Position numbers and translations under genes: made by a program. From assembly GCA_002307295.1 (NCBI GenBank), contig DBTY01000058.1, positions 1 through 64,000 on the forward strand: 64,000 nt of DNA, in the 5' to 3' direction. Origin of the DNA: Ignavibacteriales bacterium UBA1304 (GTDB lineage: Bacteria > Bacteroidota > Ignavibacteria > Ignavibacteriales > Ignavibacteriaceae). Position 1 is the first letter of the stretch, and every line of letters begins with the position of its first letter. The notes beneath the pieces were generated by a model. That model saw only the letters and a list, made by a program, of their open reading frames with translations, did not search any database and was not told the DNA's origin. This document shows positions 39,932-50,126 of the stretch, in pieces.

Positions 39932-41008
39932 TTATATTCCTTTTGGCACTGGGACAATCCAGTTATGTTTATCTTCAGCTTGTCCACGTTGTATAGCCGT
40001 AATTTCTTCAAATAACTTAATTTCAAGATCGTCAGGTTCGTTGCCGTTGAATATCATATTCGTATCTTTGAAAGTAAGCTGCCCGACTGCCGAAATAATA
40101 GCAGCCGTTCCTGTTCCAAAAGCGCTTAAAGTTTCGCCTGTTTTATAGCCGTCAACTATCTCTTCAATAGTTATAAGTCTTTCTGATACAGGGATGTTCC
40201 AATCTTTTAATATTTGAACTACAGATCTGCGCGTAACGCCGGGTAAAATTTCTCCGTTTAACATTGGCGTAGCAACTTCATTTTTGAAGCGGACAAAAAA
40301 GTTCATCGTGCCGACTTCGTCAATATACTTCTGTTCGTTGCCGTCTAACCACAAAACCTGTGTAAAACCTTTTTTAATTGCAATTTCTTCGGCTAAAAGA
40401 CTTGCCGCATAGTTGCCGGGAGTTTTGCATTCGCCCATGCCTTTTTTAACAGCACGCGCAAAATCATCCTGAACAAGAATTTTTACCGGTTTAAAACCTT
40501 CCGGATAATAAGCTCCAACAGGGGAGAGGATAATTACAAATTTGTAATGAGACGCAGGTTTAACTCCTAAAAATGAATCCGACCCGAAAATAAACGGTCT
40601 TATATAAAGAGATTCTCCTTTAACGGCAGGAATCCAGTCTCTTTCAATATCGACTAATTTTTTTAATGCGTCAATAACAAAAGGGATATCAATTTTAGGC
40701 ATGCAAAGTCTTGCTGAAGAATTGTTCATTCTTTCAAAATGATCCTGAGGACGGAAAACAACCACGTCGCCATTATCTCTTTTGAACGCTTTCAGCCCTT
40801 CAAAAGCAGCCTGACCGTAGTGAATAAACATTGCGGCAGGATGAAACGCCATGTTTACTAACGGTTTTATAATTGCGTTGTGCCAGCCTTCTTCAGGGCT
40901 GTAATCCATTTCAAAAACATGATTTGTGAAATATTTTCCAAATCCTAAATTTGGGGGAAGAATGACTTTTTCTTTCCTTTCAGATAACTGAATTTTTACT
41001 TTTTCCAT
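39932..41008 (-). CDS. ilvE: Branched-chain amino acid aminotransferase
   Basis: 358 residues, fold-type IV PLP enzyme. 'KTPGNYAASLLAEEIAIKKG' holds the lysine-bearing GNYA motif, followed by 'QVLWLDGNEQKYIDEVGTMNFF' and 'LPGVTRRSVVQI', the standard BCAT signature. It makes or degrades Leu, Ile and Val using 2-oxoglutarate/glutamate. The ATG at 41008 is preferred to a longer TTG start at 41050, which adds a poorly conserved tail. Confidence 0.93.
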   Translation of the reverse strand: MEKVKIQLSERKEKVILPPNLGFGKYFTNHVFEMDYSPEEGWHNAIIKPLVNMAFHPAAMFIHYGQAAFEGLKAFKRDNGDVVVFRPQDHFERMNNSSARLCMPKIDIPFVIDALKKLVDIERDWIPAVKGESLYIRPFIFGSDSFLGVKPASHYKFVIILSPVGAYYPEGFKPVKILVQDDFARAVKKGMGECKTPGNYAASLLAEEIAIKKGFTQVLWLDGNEQKYIDEVGTMNFFVRFKNEVATPMLNGEILPGVTRRSVVQILKDWNIPVSERLITIEEIVDGYKTGETLSAFGTGTAAIISAVGQLTFKDTNMIFNGNEPDDLEIKLFEEITAIQRGQAEDKHNWIVPVPKGI

Positions 41009-41147
41009 TTTTACGCCTGAGTTAAAAAAATCATAAGAAACAACTCTCAATTTTACGGAAAAATAATTAGAATTTAAAATAAAATTGCCCGGTTATTGAC
41101 TTCCGGGCATATAAAAGTAAAGAAAACTATAGAAAACAGAAGAAAAA

Positions 41148-41414
41148 TTATTTTTTTATCTTCGCAAGTTCAGAATCCAATTTTTTTGCGAGTTCTTCTG
41201 AAGAAATTCCAACGATTTTTATCTTTGTGGATTTTACTAATATTTCAGGAGCGTCGCCCTGATTAGTCATATACTTATAAAGACAATAACCAAGCCTGTT
41301 TCTATCGTTTGCAATCGGAATAAATTCCGACAGGCTTTCTGCAATATCGTAAACTTTTTTTTCTATTGAATCAGCGGCAAATTTTTTTGTCGCCGGAGGA
41401 GGTAATGTACTCAT
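41148..41414 (-). CDS. 88-aa hypothetical protein
   Basis: Small protein beginning MSTLPPPATKKFAADSIEKKVYDIAESLSEFIPIAND, mostly helical, with a C-terminal helix (SSEELAKKLDSELAKIKK). No family recognised. It lies 139 bp upstream of ilvE on the same strand. Confidence 0.6.
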   Translation of the reverse strand: MSTLPPPATKKFAADSIEKKVYDIAESLSEFIPIANDRNRLGYCLYKYMTNQGDAPEILVKSTKIKIVGISSEELAKKLDSELAKIKK

Positions 41415-41703
41415 TCCAAAATCCTATTAAATATAATGTTTAAAAATATGCAACTTAAATCTAAATTACAATAAACTTTCTTTTGAACATGCCGTCAGTT
41501 TACGTAAATTTATAATTACGATTTTTATTTGCTTGGCAAATGCATAAAATCTTAGTAATTACACGCCCTGGGCGTTTTCGGCTAAATAAGAATTATATGC
41601 CAAAAATACTATAACATAAAACCCGTAATTATACCGTATCGTTTTGCGATACCGGATTATTATAAATCATTCATATTCTGTTTTCCGGCAGTATGAGGAT
41701 TAA

Positions 41704-42693
41704 TTGATAGAAAATATTAAAAAACTCTTAATAATAAGATTGAGTTCTCTGGGGGATATTCTTCTTGTTACTCCAATGTTGAGGAGTATTAATGCGCAGT
41801 ATCCGCATATTTCTATCGATTTCCTGCTCCGTAAAGAATATAAAGAGACGCTGGAATATAACCCTAATATTTCAAATCTTTATACTTATTCCAACGACGA
41901 AGCCGACCAGACAAATCTTAAACAGAAATTGAAGAGCGCTAATTACGATTTGGTAATTGATTTACAGAATAATTTCCGGTCGAAAAGGATAACGGGCGTT
42001 TTAGACTGCGGCGTAAAAAGATTTGCAAAAAAAAATCTGCAAAAATTTCTTTTGGTTAAATTTAAAATTAACCTGATGAAAAATTCAGGTGCAATTCCGC
42101 AGCGTTATGCTGAAACATGCGAAGGCGCGCAGCTTGACGGCTCAGGTCTGGAGATATATTTTAAAAACGGCGAGCAGGGCTCTGGAAACAAAGACAAAAA
42201 TGTAATTGGTCTTTGCCCTGGTTCAAAGCACTTTACCAAAATGTGGCCGAAGGAATATTACATAGAGCTGGGAAGGGATTTGGTAAAAGCCGGAAAAACT
42301 GTGCATCTGATTGGCGGGAAAAGCGATAGAGAAATATGCGCTGAAATTTCTAAGAATGTTCCCGGCGCGTTTGATAAAAGCGCAGACGACAACCTGCTGC
42401 AAACGGCTGAAGAAATTGAAAAGTGCGGAGTTGTGGTTTGTAACGATTCCGGGCTGATGCATCTTGCATGCGCCGTTAAGACGCCTGTATTAGTATTTTT
42501 TGGCTCGACTGTTAAAGAGTTTGGTTTTGCTCCGTATAAGAATAAAAATATTATTCTGGAGAATAATTTATTATCCTGCCGGCCTTGTTCGCATATCGGC
42601 AGGGACTATTGCCCTAAGGGGCATTTTAATTGTATGAAAGAGATTACTCCTTCTGTTGTTATAAAAAAAATGGATTCGATATTAGAATTATGA
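41704..42693 (+). CDS. Glycosyltransferase family 9 (heptosyltransferase-like)
   Basis: 329 residues. 'IIRLSSLGDILLVTPMLRSI' is the GT9 N-terminal motif, and the C-terminal 'GLCPGSKHFTKMWPKEYYIELG' and 'CNDSGLMHLACAVKTPVLVFFGST' bind the nucleotide sugar. It adds heptose or a similar sugar to the LPS core. The start is TTG with GAGGAT upstream. It overlaps waaA by 4 bp. Confidence 0.88.
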   Translation: MIENIKKLLIIRLSSLGDILLVTPMLRSINAQYPHISIDFLLRKEYKETLEYNPNISNLYTYSNDEADQTNLKQKLKSANYDLVIDLQNNFRSKRITGVLDCGVKRFAKKNLQKFLLVKFKINLMKNSGAIPQRYAETCEGAQLDGSGLEIYFKNGEQGSGNKDKNVIGLCPGSKHFTKMWPKEYYIELGRDLVKAGKTVHLIGGKSDREICAEISKNVPGAFDKSADDNLLQTAEEIEKCGVVVCNDSGLMHLACAVKTPVLVFFGSTVKEFGFAPYKNKNIILENNLLSCRPCSHIGRDYCPKGHFNCMKEITPSVVIKKMDSILEL

Positions 42694-43970
42694 TTGAAAA
42701 TATTTGGTATAGCGTTTATAATATTGTTTTTGTTCCTCTGTTTAGGGCTGTGATTTACATGGCGTCTATTTTTAACGCTAAAGTAAAAAAAGGAATAAGA
42801 GGACGCGACAGGCTTTTTGAAGAGCTAATACTTAATTCGCTTAAAATGGATCGCACAAAAAAATTAGTCTGGTTTCATTCGTCTTCGCTTGGCGAGTTTG
42901 AACAGGCAAAACCAATAATTGAAAAGCTGAAAGAAACAAAGACCGTTAATGTGCTTGTAACTTTTTTCTCTCCTTCCGGTTATGATAACTCTAAAAAATA
43001 TCCTCATGCAGATTTGGTTTCCTACATCCCGGTTGATACTAAGGAATGCGCTGAAAAGTTTATTAATATAGTTAAACCTAATCTTGCTATTATAATGCGG
43101 TACGATATTTGGCCAAATATGATAAGGCAAATGCGCAATAAAAATATACCTATATTTATTGTGGACGCTACAATGCGGCAGGATTCTGCGCGTAGAAGTT
43201 TACTAGTAAGGAATTTTCACAAAATAGTATTTAGGGAAATATCAAGAATACTAACTGTTTCGCAAAATGACGCCGATAATTTTAGGATATTTGATTGTAC
43301 GGAAAAACAGCTTGCCGTGGTTGGCGATACTAAATACGACAGGGTTCATCAGAATAGCGTAAATGCAAAGAAAAAACATTTAATCAAAGAGGGGATTCTT
43401 TCCGGTAAAAAAGTCCTTGTCGCAGGAAGCAGTTGGGAGCAGGACGAGGAAGTTTTATTTCCGGCCTTCCTAAAACTAAAACAATACGAACCAGATTTAA
43501 TTTTAATAATAGCTCCGCACGAACCCACTATTTTACATCTTGAAGGAATTGAAAACGAATTTACTAATAAGCTAAAAACAATCCGCTTTTCATCGCTAAA
43601 TAATTACGACGGGGAAGAAGTTATTATAATTGATTCAATTGGCATATTGCTTACGCTGTATTTTTATGCCGATATAGCATACATTGGCGGCGGTTTTAAA
43701 CAGAATATTCATAACTGCCTTGAAGCTGCTGTTTACGGTATTCCGGTTATAATGGGGCCTAAAATTGAAAACTCGCAGGAAGCTATTAATCTTACAAAAA
43801 CAGGCGGCGGTATTGTAGCCAATAATAAAAAAGAACTGTACCGTTTATTAAGAAACCTTTGCCGCGACGAAAAGCTGCGTAAGGAAAAAGGAAAAATCGC
43901 GTTTGATTATATCCAGAAAAATCTTGGCTCCACAGAAAAAATATTGCAGGAAATTGGCAGGTATATTTAA
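42690..43970 (+). CDS. waaA: 3-deoxy-D-manno-octulosonic acid transferase
   Basis: 426 residues. The N-terminus has a membrane anchor (NIVFVPLFRAVIYMASIFN), then 'LVWFHSSSLGEFEQAKPIIEKL', 'TFFSPSGYDNSKKYPHADLVSYIPVDT' and 'YIGGGFKQNIHNCLEAAVYGIPVIMGP', the WaaA/KdtA motifs. It transfers Kdo to lipid A. The ATG at 42690 overlaps the GT9 stop (ATGA). LPS genes fit a Gram-negative host. Confidence 0.93.
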   Translation: MIENIWYSVYNIVFVPLFRAVIYMASIFNAKVKKGIRGRDRLFEELILNSLKMDRTKKLVWFHSSSLGEFEQAKPIIEKLKETKTVNVLVTFFSPSGYDNSKKYPHADLVSYIPVDTKECAEKFINIVKPNLAIIMRYDIWPNMIRQMRNKNIPIFIVDATMRQDSARRSLLVRNFHKIVFREISRILTVSQNDADNFRIFDCTEKQLAVVGDTKYDRVHQNSVNAKKKHLIKEGILSGKKVLVAGSSWEQDEEVLFPAFLKLKQYEPDLILIIAPHEPTILHLEGIENEFTNKLKTIRFSSLNNYDGEEVIIIDSIGILLTLYFYADIAYIGGGFKQNIHNCLEAAVYGIPVIMGPKIENSQEAINLTKTGGGIVANNKKELYRLLRNLCRDEKLRKEKGKIAFDYIQKNLGSTEKILQEIGRYI

Positions 43971-44073
43971 GTTTTACTGGTAGAGTTAGTAATAAAAAAG
44001 CGCCTATTCCTTTTATTAATGTCTAAATATAGGGGCGCTCCCAATACTAAATAATGGCCCCAAAGGTTAAAAT

Positions 44074-44235
44074 ATGAAAAATATATCAGTTACAAAAGAT
44101 GAAGAAATGAATAGAAAAAAAGAATTTATTTCTTCTGTTTTTCGCGGATTGTCTGATGTTGAAAAAGGGGAAGTCATAACTACTACAAAACTTAGAGCTG
44201 AATTAAAGAAGAAAAGAATTGTTAATCGAGGTTAA
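44074..44235 (+). CDS. 53-aa antitoxin-like orphan protein
   Basis: Sequence MKNISVTKDEEMNRKKEFISS, then 'VFRGLSDVEKGEVITTTKLRAELKKKRI'. The basic C-terminus and size resemble small antitoxins or their remnants, but no toxin gene follows in the 212 bp before the T9SS protein. A GCGCC/GGCGC hairpin lies upstream near 44000-44040. The call is weak. Confidence 0.4.
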   Translation: MKNISVTKDEEMNRKKEFISSVFRGLSDVEKGEVITTTKLRAELKKKRIVNRG

Positions 44236-44447
44236 AAGCAAAGTAAACATAGTTAATTTAAACAACTACATTTCAAAATTATTTTATATAACGCTATTAT
44301 TATGGATAAAAGCATAGCGATAACGTAAATCTTCTTTAGAAAAAGCATCTTCAAATTAATTGGAAAAAGATTTTATTATTCTTAACTTGTTTTCAGGGAG
44401 ATTTACAATCTCATTTGTTACGCAACTGACAAAATAGGAGAGTAAAA

Positions 44448-45728
44448 ATGAAACAATTATTTTCAACTCTGGCGATAATTATTTTGATTAATTTTTTAGC
44501 TTATTCTGGCGACAACAAGAATAAAGAGATAAAAAGTAGCGGACTTGCAAAAATTACAAATTCCCAACAGAACACAGCGATAAATTACGCAATTGATAAA
44601 AAAACTGAATCCTTTGAAGGAACAGTTTTTCCGCCTGCTGGATGGAGAGAAGTTTTACTTCAGGGCAGTAAAGGTTGGTCTCGAGGATTGATTGGCGCTA
44701 CGCCAATTCCCGGATTGAATACGGGGATTATAACAGGTCCGCCTATTTCTGGAACTAACACAGCGGTCGCTTATATTACGCGAGATACGGCAAACTCTTT
44801 TGATGATTCATGGCTTGTTTCAGATAAGTTTGTCGCAGTCTCGCCCGATGATACTTTATCCTTTTGGTTAAGAAAGTTTTCTAAAACGTATGCCGACACT
44901 CTGGAAATTAAATATGTAATTAAAACTTTTTATCCTTATGATACGCTTTTAACTACCCCCCTTACATTAACTACTTTTGGCTTTGCTCCAAATCAGGATT
45001 CTCTTGGATGGACTAAATATAGCTTTCCTATTGGCGCTATAATACCGGGTTATGCTAGTTTATATATAATTTTCAGAGAAAAAAAATCTAATAATATTAA
45101 CAATGGATCCGCTTTTTTTATAGATGATGTTGAAATAGGAGGCGGTTTTCTTGTTCCTGTTGAGTTAACTTCCTTTACTGCAAAATATTCAGACGGCAAG
45201 GTATTAATTAATTGGGCTACGGCTACAGAAGCCAACAATAAAGGTTTTGAAGTTCAGAAACAATTTAACGATGGCGGTTATTCATCCGTTGGTTATATAG
45301 CAGGGCAGGGCTCCTCAATAGAAAAACATAATTATTTGTTTATAGATTCTCCATTAGCTGACGGCAAATATTCATATAGGCTTAAACAGATAGATTATGA
45401 TGGCTCCCTAAATTATTCCCCCGCTGTTGATGTTGATGTTTCCGCTCCCGCAGTGTTTGGATTGGAACAGAATTATCCAAATCCATTCAATCCATCAACA
45501 ACAATAAAATTCAATCTTCCGGCGGATTCAAAAGTTTCGTTAAAAATATTCGATATATTAGGTCAGCCGGTTGCAACATTAATTGATGGAAATAAGCCTG
45601 CTGGTATCAACTCTGTTAATTATAACGCAAAGAATTTAACAAGCGGACTTTATTTATACAAATTGGAAGCAAAAACTTTTAATGGAACTTTATATATAGA
45701 CACAAAAAAAATGCTTTTTATAAAATAG
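44448..45728 (+). CDS. Secreted protein with choice-of-anchor J domain and T9SS sorting signal
   Basis: 426 residues. A signal peptide (MKQLFSTLAIIILINFLAYSG) is followed by a choice-of-anchor J-like beta sandwich ('ESFEGTVFPPAGW', 'FDDSWLVSDKFVAVSPDDTLSFWLRKF'). The C-terminal 'LEQNYPNPFNPSTTIKFNLP' and 'KIFDILGQPVATL' are the type A sorting domain of type IX secretion. It is exported to the cell surface. AGGAGA lies before the start. The signal is typical of Ignavibacteria and Bacteroidota. Confidence 0.88.
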   Translation: MKQLFSTLAIIILINFLAYSGDNKNKEIKSSGLAKITNSQQNTAINYAIDKKTESFEGTVFPPAGWREVLLQGSKGWSRGLIGATPIPGLNTGIITGPPISGTNTAVAYITRDTANSFDDSWLVSDKFVAVSPDDTLSFWLRKFSKTYADTLEIKYVIKTFYPYDTLLTTPLTLTTFGFAPNQDSLGWTKYSFPIGAIIPGYASLYIIFREKKSNNINNGSAFFIDDVEIGGGFLVPVELTSFTAKYSDGKVLINWATATEANNKGFEVQKQFNDGGYSSVGYIAGQGSSIEKHNYLFIDSPLADGKYSYRLKQIDYDGSLNYSPAVDVDVSAPAVFGLEQNYPNPFNPSTTIKFNLPADSKVSLKIFDILGQPVATLIDGNKPAGINSVNYNAKNLTSGLYLYKLEAKTFNGTLYIDTKKMLFIK

Positions 45729-45763
45729 TATTTTTGAACAATGTTTTGTATAAGCTAGTATTA

Positions 45764-45799
45764 AAAAGCCCAGTCCTGATTAATAGGGACTGGGCTTTT
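45764..45799. terminator. Bidirectional terminator
   Basis: AAAAGCCCAGTCC (45764-45776) pairs perfectly with GGACTGGGCTTTT (45787-45799), serving both converging genes. Confidence 0.9.
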
Positions 45800-45806
45800 G
45801 TTTCAA

Positions 45807-48800
45807 TTATTCAGCCGCTTCAATATGCGGAGGAAGAAGTTTGTATATTACAGGAGTGACGAATCTTGTTAATATTGTCGACGTAATTAATCCGCCTACA
45901 AGCGCTAATGCAAGGGGAGAGTATAAAGGCGACTGCTCTATGATTAGCGGAATTAACCCTCCTATAGCGGTTGCAGTTGTGAGTATGATTGGAAGAAATC
46001 TTGTTTCGCCCGCTTCTTCTATAGCCTGGTCAAGAGCCATTCCTTTCTCGCGCAGGTAATTTGTATAATCGACAAGTAAAATTGTGTTTTTCACTTCAAT
46101 CCCTGCCAGAGCTATAAACCCGACTACGGCTGTAAACGATAAAGTATTGCCAGTAAGGAGCAGCATTACAACCGCCCCAATTACGCCTAAAGGAATAACT
46201 GAAAGAACAATCAAAGCGCTTTTGAACGTCTTGAATTCAAGAAGTAGGACGCCCATAAACCCAAATATTGTTATTGTAATTATTGTTCCTAATCCGCCAA
46301 AACTATCGGCGCTGCTTTCTACTTCTCCCGCGGCGGCGTAACTATAGCCTTTAGGGAAGGGATTATTATCAACTTTGCTTAGAATTTTTTTTGTTACTTC
46401 GTTAGTATTATATCCATTCTTAACATAACTTGTAAGAATAACGTAACGGTTATTATTATAATGCTTAATAGTAGGGATTGAAGTTTCAAATTCCATTGAA
46501 GCTAGCTGATTAATTGGAATAAGCGTTCCTGTTTGTGAAGTAACATACAAATTATTAAAAACGTCAAGCGTCTGATGTTTATCGTGCTTAAGAGTCACAT
46601 TTATTTGATATTTGTCCCCTTTATCGTCTCTGTAAATAGCGGCGTTTATCCCTGCAATTCCCATCCTTACTGTTCTATCAATCTCGTTTGTAGGAACCCC
46701 AAGCATTGCGGCTTTATCTTTATTTATATTAAGTTTTATATCTGTTTTATAAGCGCTCAAAGGATTGTTGACATAGATAGTTCCTTCAGTAGACTTCATA
46801 AGCGATTCAATCTTGCGGGCTATTGAACGGAGCGAATCGAGGTTCTCGCCAAATATTCTTAACGCTATTGGCGCGTCTATAGGCGGTCCCTGCTCAAAAC
46901 GTTTAACTTCAATTTTAGCGTTTGGGTAATAATTAAATTTAGCGCGAAGCTGGTCAATAATATTATTAAGTTCGGGGACGTCCATATCTTTTAATCGTAC
47001 AAAAATCTGAGCGTAATTTGCCGCTTCATTTTTTTGCGAGACGTTATAATAAATTCTCGGATTGCCTTTACCGACGTTTGTAAAGTAGCTGTCCATCTCT
47101 TTTATTTTATGAAGCTCGCTCTCAACATTATGAGCTACTGTATCTGTTTTATCAAGATTAGTTCCAAGAGGAGTTTCGATATTAACTAAAAACATTGGCT
47201 TTTCTGATTCGGGAAAAAGACTAAAACCAATTACTTTAAATAAAAATAAACTTCCTGCAAATAAACCAAAAGCAATTACAAGCGTAGTATATGGATTAGT
47301 AACGGCTTTATTTAAAATTGGTCTGTAAGTAGCGTTGATTATCTTTTTTAAATATCGAAGAGAAAAATTACCTTCAGGGTTTTCATGTCTGCTTAAAATC
47401 ATACTTGCAAGAAACGGCACAACCGTTACCGAAACGAAAAACGAAGCCAATACAGTAGCCGAAACCGACATGGGGAGACTGCGTATAAAATCGCCCGAAG
47501 AGCCTGGAAGAAATATAAGCGGCAAAAATGCAAGTATAAGCGTGGCAGTTGCGCCCATTACGGCTTTGCTTATCTGGCTTGTAGCTTTTATTGCAGCGTC
47601 AAAACGAGAATAGCCTTCCCTCAAAAATCGTTCTATGTTTTCCACAACTACTATGCTATCGTCTACCAGAAGCCCAAGCGCTATAACAAGCCCTACTATG
47701 CTTAACTGATTTATAGTATACCCAAATATGTTAAGCAGAAAGAGACCAATAGAAATTGAAAGCGGAATTGAAATCATCACTACCGTTGACGCTCGCCAGC
47801 CAAGCGGCATAAGGGTGATCATAACCAATAAAATAGCTATTGCAAAGTCTCTTGCAAAATGACTAAGCCTTTTATCAACGTCTCGAGCCTGAACAAATCC
47901 TTTCTCAAATTTCATGTTTGTCGGAAGGCTTTTTGAAAACTCCGCAAGAACGGGCTCGACTTTTTGGTTTACCTGCAAGATGTTTGTTTTCTCTTTTTCG
48001 CTTGCGGAAATAAATACTGCGCGCTTGCCGTTATACCTTGCTATGTAAGTCTGGTCTTCGTCCTGCATAGTTACTGCGGCTATATCTTTCAGGTAAACAA
48101 TTTTATTATCGGCCGATACGATAGGCAGATTCTTAATATCATTGAGCGAGGAATAATCTCCTGTCGTTTTTATATTGAATTTTTTCCCTCCGGCGTCAAC
48201 GCTGCCGCCTGGAATATTTACCGCTCCAGCCTGTATAATCCCAATTGTTCTGCCCAATGGAATTTTATTCAACGCCATTTTAGGAAGGTCTATGCTGATT
48301 CTGATCTGTTGTTCCGGATAACCGTTTATTTTTACTTTTTTAATTTCAGGAATTTTCTCAAGACTTTTTTTAAGTATATCCGCTTCGTCGTAAATTTCTT
48401 TGTATGAAGCGGATTGGCTTACAATGGCGGATTGATATGTACTTGCGTCGGAAGCGGAAAATTTAGTTATATCAAGACTCAACAAATCCGCCGGCAGCTG
48501 AGGACGGATAGCGTTAAGCTCGCGCACCACTTCGTTATATTTATCGTCTGGATTTGTACCGTAATTAAATTCTACTGACGTAACGCAAAGTCCGTCGTCT
48601 ATACTTGAAGTGACTTTTTTTACGTCGTTCAGTTCTTTTACTTTTTCTTCTATCGGATCCGCTACAAGTTTTTCCATATCCTTTGGGCTTGCGCCGGGAT
48701 ATACTGCAACTATAGTACTTACGGAGACGTTAAATACCGGGTCTTCTCCCCGAGGCATATTTAGCAGGGAAGAGACTCCAATTGCCAGCGCCATTAAAAA

Positions 48801-48851
48801 TATTATAATGGTAAACTGATAATTTTTTACTGAGAACTCTGTTATTTTCAT
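45807..48851 (-). CDS. RND efflux pump inner-membrane transporter (AcrB-like)
   Basis: 1014 residues. The N-terminal helix is 'YQFTIIIFLMALAIGVSSLL', and TM4 'GLLVDDSIVVVENIERFLREG' holds the two proton-relay aspartates. Two large periplasmic loops lie near residues 35-320 and 545-840. 'VVGFIALAGIEVKNTILLVDY' is the second-half conserved segment. It exports drugs or other amphiphiles with the MFP and OMF genes upstream, using proton motive force. Confidence 0.93.
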   Translation of the reverse strand: MKITEFSVKNYQFTIIIFLMALAIGVSSLLNMPRGEDPVFNVSVSTIVAVYPGASPKDMEKLVADPIEEKVKELNDVKKVTSSIDDGLCVTSVEFNYGTNPDDKYNEVVRELNAIRPQLPADLLSLDITKFSASDASTYQSAIVSQSASYKEIYDEADILKKSLEKIPEIKKVKINGYPEQQIRISIDLPKMALNKIPLGRTIGIIQAGAVNIPGGSVDAGGKKFNIKTTGDYSSLNDIKNLPIVSADNKIVYLKDIAAVTMQDEDQTYIARYNGKRAVFISASEKEKTNILQVNQKVEPVLAEFSKSLPTNMKFEKGFVQARDVDKRLSHFARDFAIAILLVMITLMPLGWRASTVVMISIPLSISIGLFLLNIFGYTINQLSIVGLVIALGLLVDDSIVVVENIERFLREGYSRFDAAIKATSQISKAVMGATATLILAFLPLIFLPGSSGDFIRSLPMSVSATVLASFFVSVTVVPFLASMILSRHENPEGNFSLRYLKKIINATYRPILNKAVTNPYTTLVIAFGLFAGSLFLFKVIGFSLFPESEKPMFLVNIETPLGTNLDKTDTVAHNVESELHKIKEMDSYFTNVGKGNPRIYYNVSQKNEAANYAQIFVRLKDMDVPELNNIIDQLRAKFNYYPNAKIEVKRFEQGPPIDAPIALRIFGENLDSLRSIARKIESLMKSTEGTIYVNNPLSAYKTDIKLNINKDKAAMLGVPTNEIDRTVRMGIAGINAAIYRDDKGDKYQINVTLKHDKHQTLDVFNNLYVTSQTGTLIPINQLASMEFETSIPTIKHYNNNRYVILTSYVKNGYNTNEVTKKILSKVDNNPFPKGYSYAAAGEVESSADSFGGLGTIITITIFGFMGVLLLEFKTFKSALIVLSVIPLGVIGAVVMLLLTGNTLSFTAVVGFIALAGIEVKNTILLVDYTNYLREKGMALDQAIEEAGETRFLPIILTTATAIGGLIPLIIEQSPLYSPLALALVGGLITSTILTRFVTPVIYKLLPPHIEAAE

Positions 48852-49067
48852 TTTTGTATTAAAATATTATTATAAAAATTATTTTTTATTTTTTATGCTT
48901 ATTAAGGCATTATTAAAGCGGTTGTTACGAGAGCGCGCTGGTAAAAGCGAGGCTGTTCGACCTATCTAAGCGCTCATTTATCTTCTCGCTGAATGACAAT
49001 GATCTTAAGCGTTATTCTGAAAAAGGACAAAATTATCTTAATCGTTTTAGTATAATGCGTCATTATT

Positions 49068-50111
49068 TTAGTTCTTTATAATTTTAATTTTTGAATCCGG
49101 CGATAGATACGCAAGCCCTTCTGTTATTACTTCCGGCACGTTTTCTATTCCGGATTTAACAGCGACTTTATCGCTAAGTATTTGCGCAATCCTTACTTTC
49201 TGTTTTTTTACGCTGTTATCTGGATTTGCTATGTAAATACTCCCTTCATTTTGATTTGATTCCGTTAGCGCTTCAATTGGAATTATATATAGCTTTTCGC
49301 TTTTATAGGGAGTCAATTCAACTTTTGCGGAAAGTCCGTCTGCAAGCTTTCTGGCGCCCGGATTTATTTTTAATTCAATCTGGAATGTCCCGGAATATGG
49401 ATCTGCCGCCTCTGCAATTTCGCTAACCGAAGCCGCAAATTTTTCTCCCGGATATGCGTCAAATGTTAATACGGCTTTATCGCCTTTGGAAATTCTTGCC
49501 CAGTCTTTATCAGAAACTCCAATCCTTATTACCCAGTCGTCTTTGTCTGACGAATTAATCATGTAAACAGGAACGCCCGGATTAACTAATTCTCCTTCGT
49601 TCAAAAATTTCTGAATTACCCGTCCGGATTCGGTTGCATAAATAGCCGAATACTGCTGATTGAACTGCGCTATTTTCACTGATTGTTCTGAGGTTTCGTA
49701 ACCTGTTTGAGCGTTTTGAAGCTGTTCATATGTAGCGGCGTTTTCGTTAAATAATTTTTGCACACGGTCGTAATCGCGTTTAGCTTTATCGCATAAGTTT
49801 TTAGCCTGTTTTACTTGCGCGTTTATTTCAGTCATATCAAGGGTCGCTAAAAGCTGTCCCTTCCGTATAGCGTCGCCAATATTTACGTATAACTTTTTTA
49901 TTATCCCTCCCGTTTTGAAGGAAAGTTTTGCTTCTTTTTTAGAGGCAATCATTCCGCTTGAAATAATTGGAAGCGAGAAATCTTTGTATTCGACTTTTGC
50001 GGTTTTTACGGCTATGCGTTCTTCGTTGTTTGTACCCGGTTTGTTTCTGTTGCATCCAGCAAAAAAGTATAGGCTAATAATAAGGGTAAGAAGATAATAT
50101 TTAGTTTTCAT
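49068..50111 (-). CDS. RND periplasmic adaptor (MFP) lipoprotein
   Basis: 347 residues. A lipoprotein signal (LIISLYFFAGC) is followed by a lipoyl/barrel-sandwich domain ('AKLSFKTGGIIKKLYVNIGDAIRKGQLLATLD'), a coiled-coil hairpin near residues 85-130, and a beta-barrel and membrane-proximal domain. It links the outer-membrane factor and the RND pump. It lies 216 bp upstream of the pump gene, and a stretch there (48852-49067) shows no other gene. Confidence 0.9.
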   Translation of the reverse strand: MKTKYYLLTLIISLYFFAGCNRNKPGTNNEERIAVKTAKVEYKDFSLPIISSGMIASKKEAKLSFKTGGIIKKLYVNIGDAIRKGQLLATLDMTEINAQVKQAKNLCDKAKRDYDRVQKLFNENAATYEQLQNAQTGYETSEQSVKIAQFNQQYSAIYATESGRVIQKFLNEGELVNPGVPVYMINSSDKDDWVIRIGVSDKDWARISKGDKAVLTFDAYPGEKFAASVSEIAEAADPYSGTFQIELKINPGARKLADGLSAKVELTPYKSEKLYIIPIEALTESNQNEGSIYIANPDNSVKKQKVRIAQILSDKVAVKSGIENVPEVITEGLAYLSPDSKIKIIKN

Positions 50112-50126
50112 ATTAATTCCGATTTT

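Noticed and set aside
47964..48407. 147-residue plus-strand frame inside the RND gene
   Set aside because: It is antisense to a well-conserved RND transporter and has no domain.
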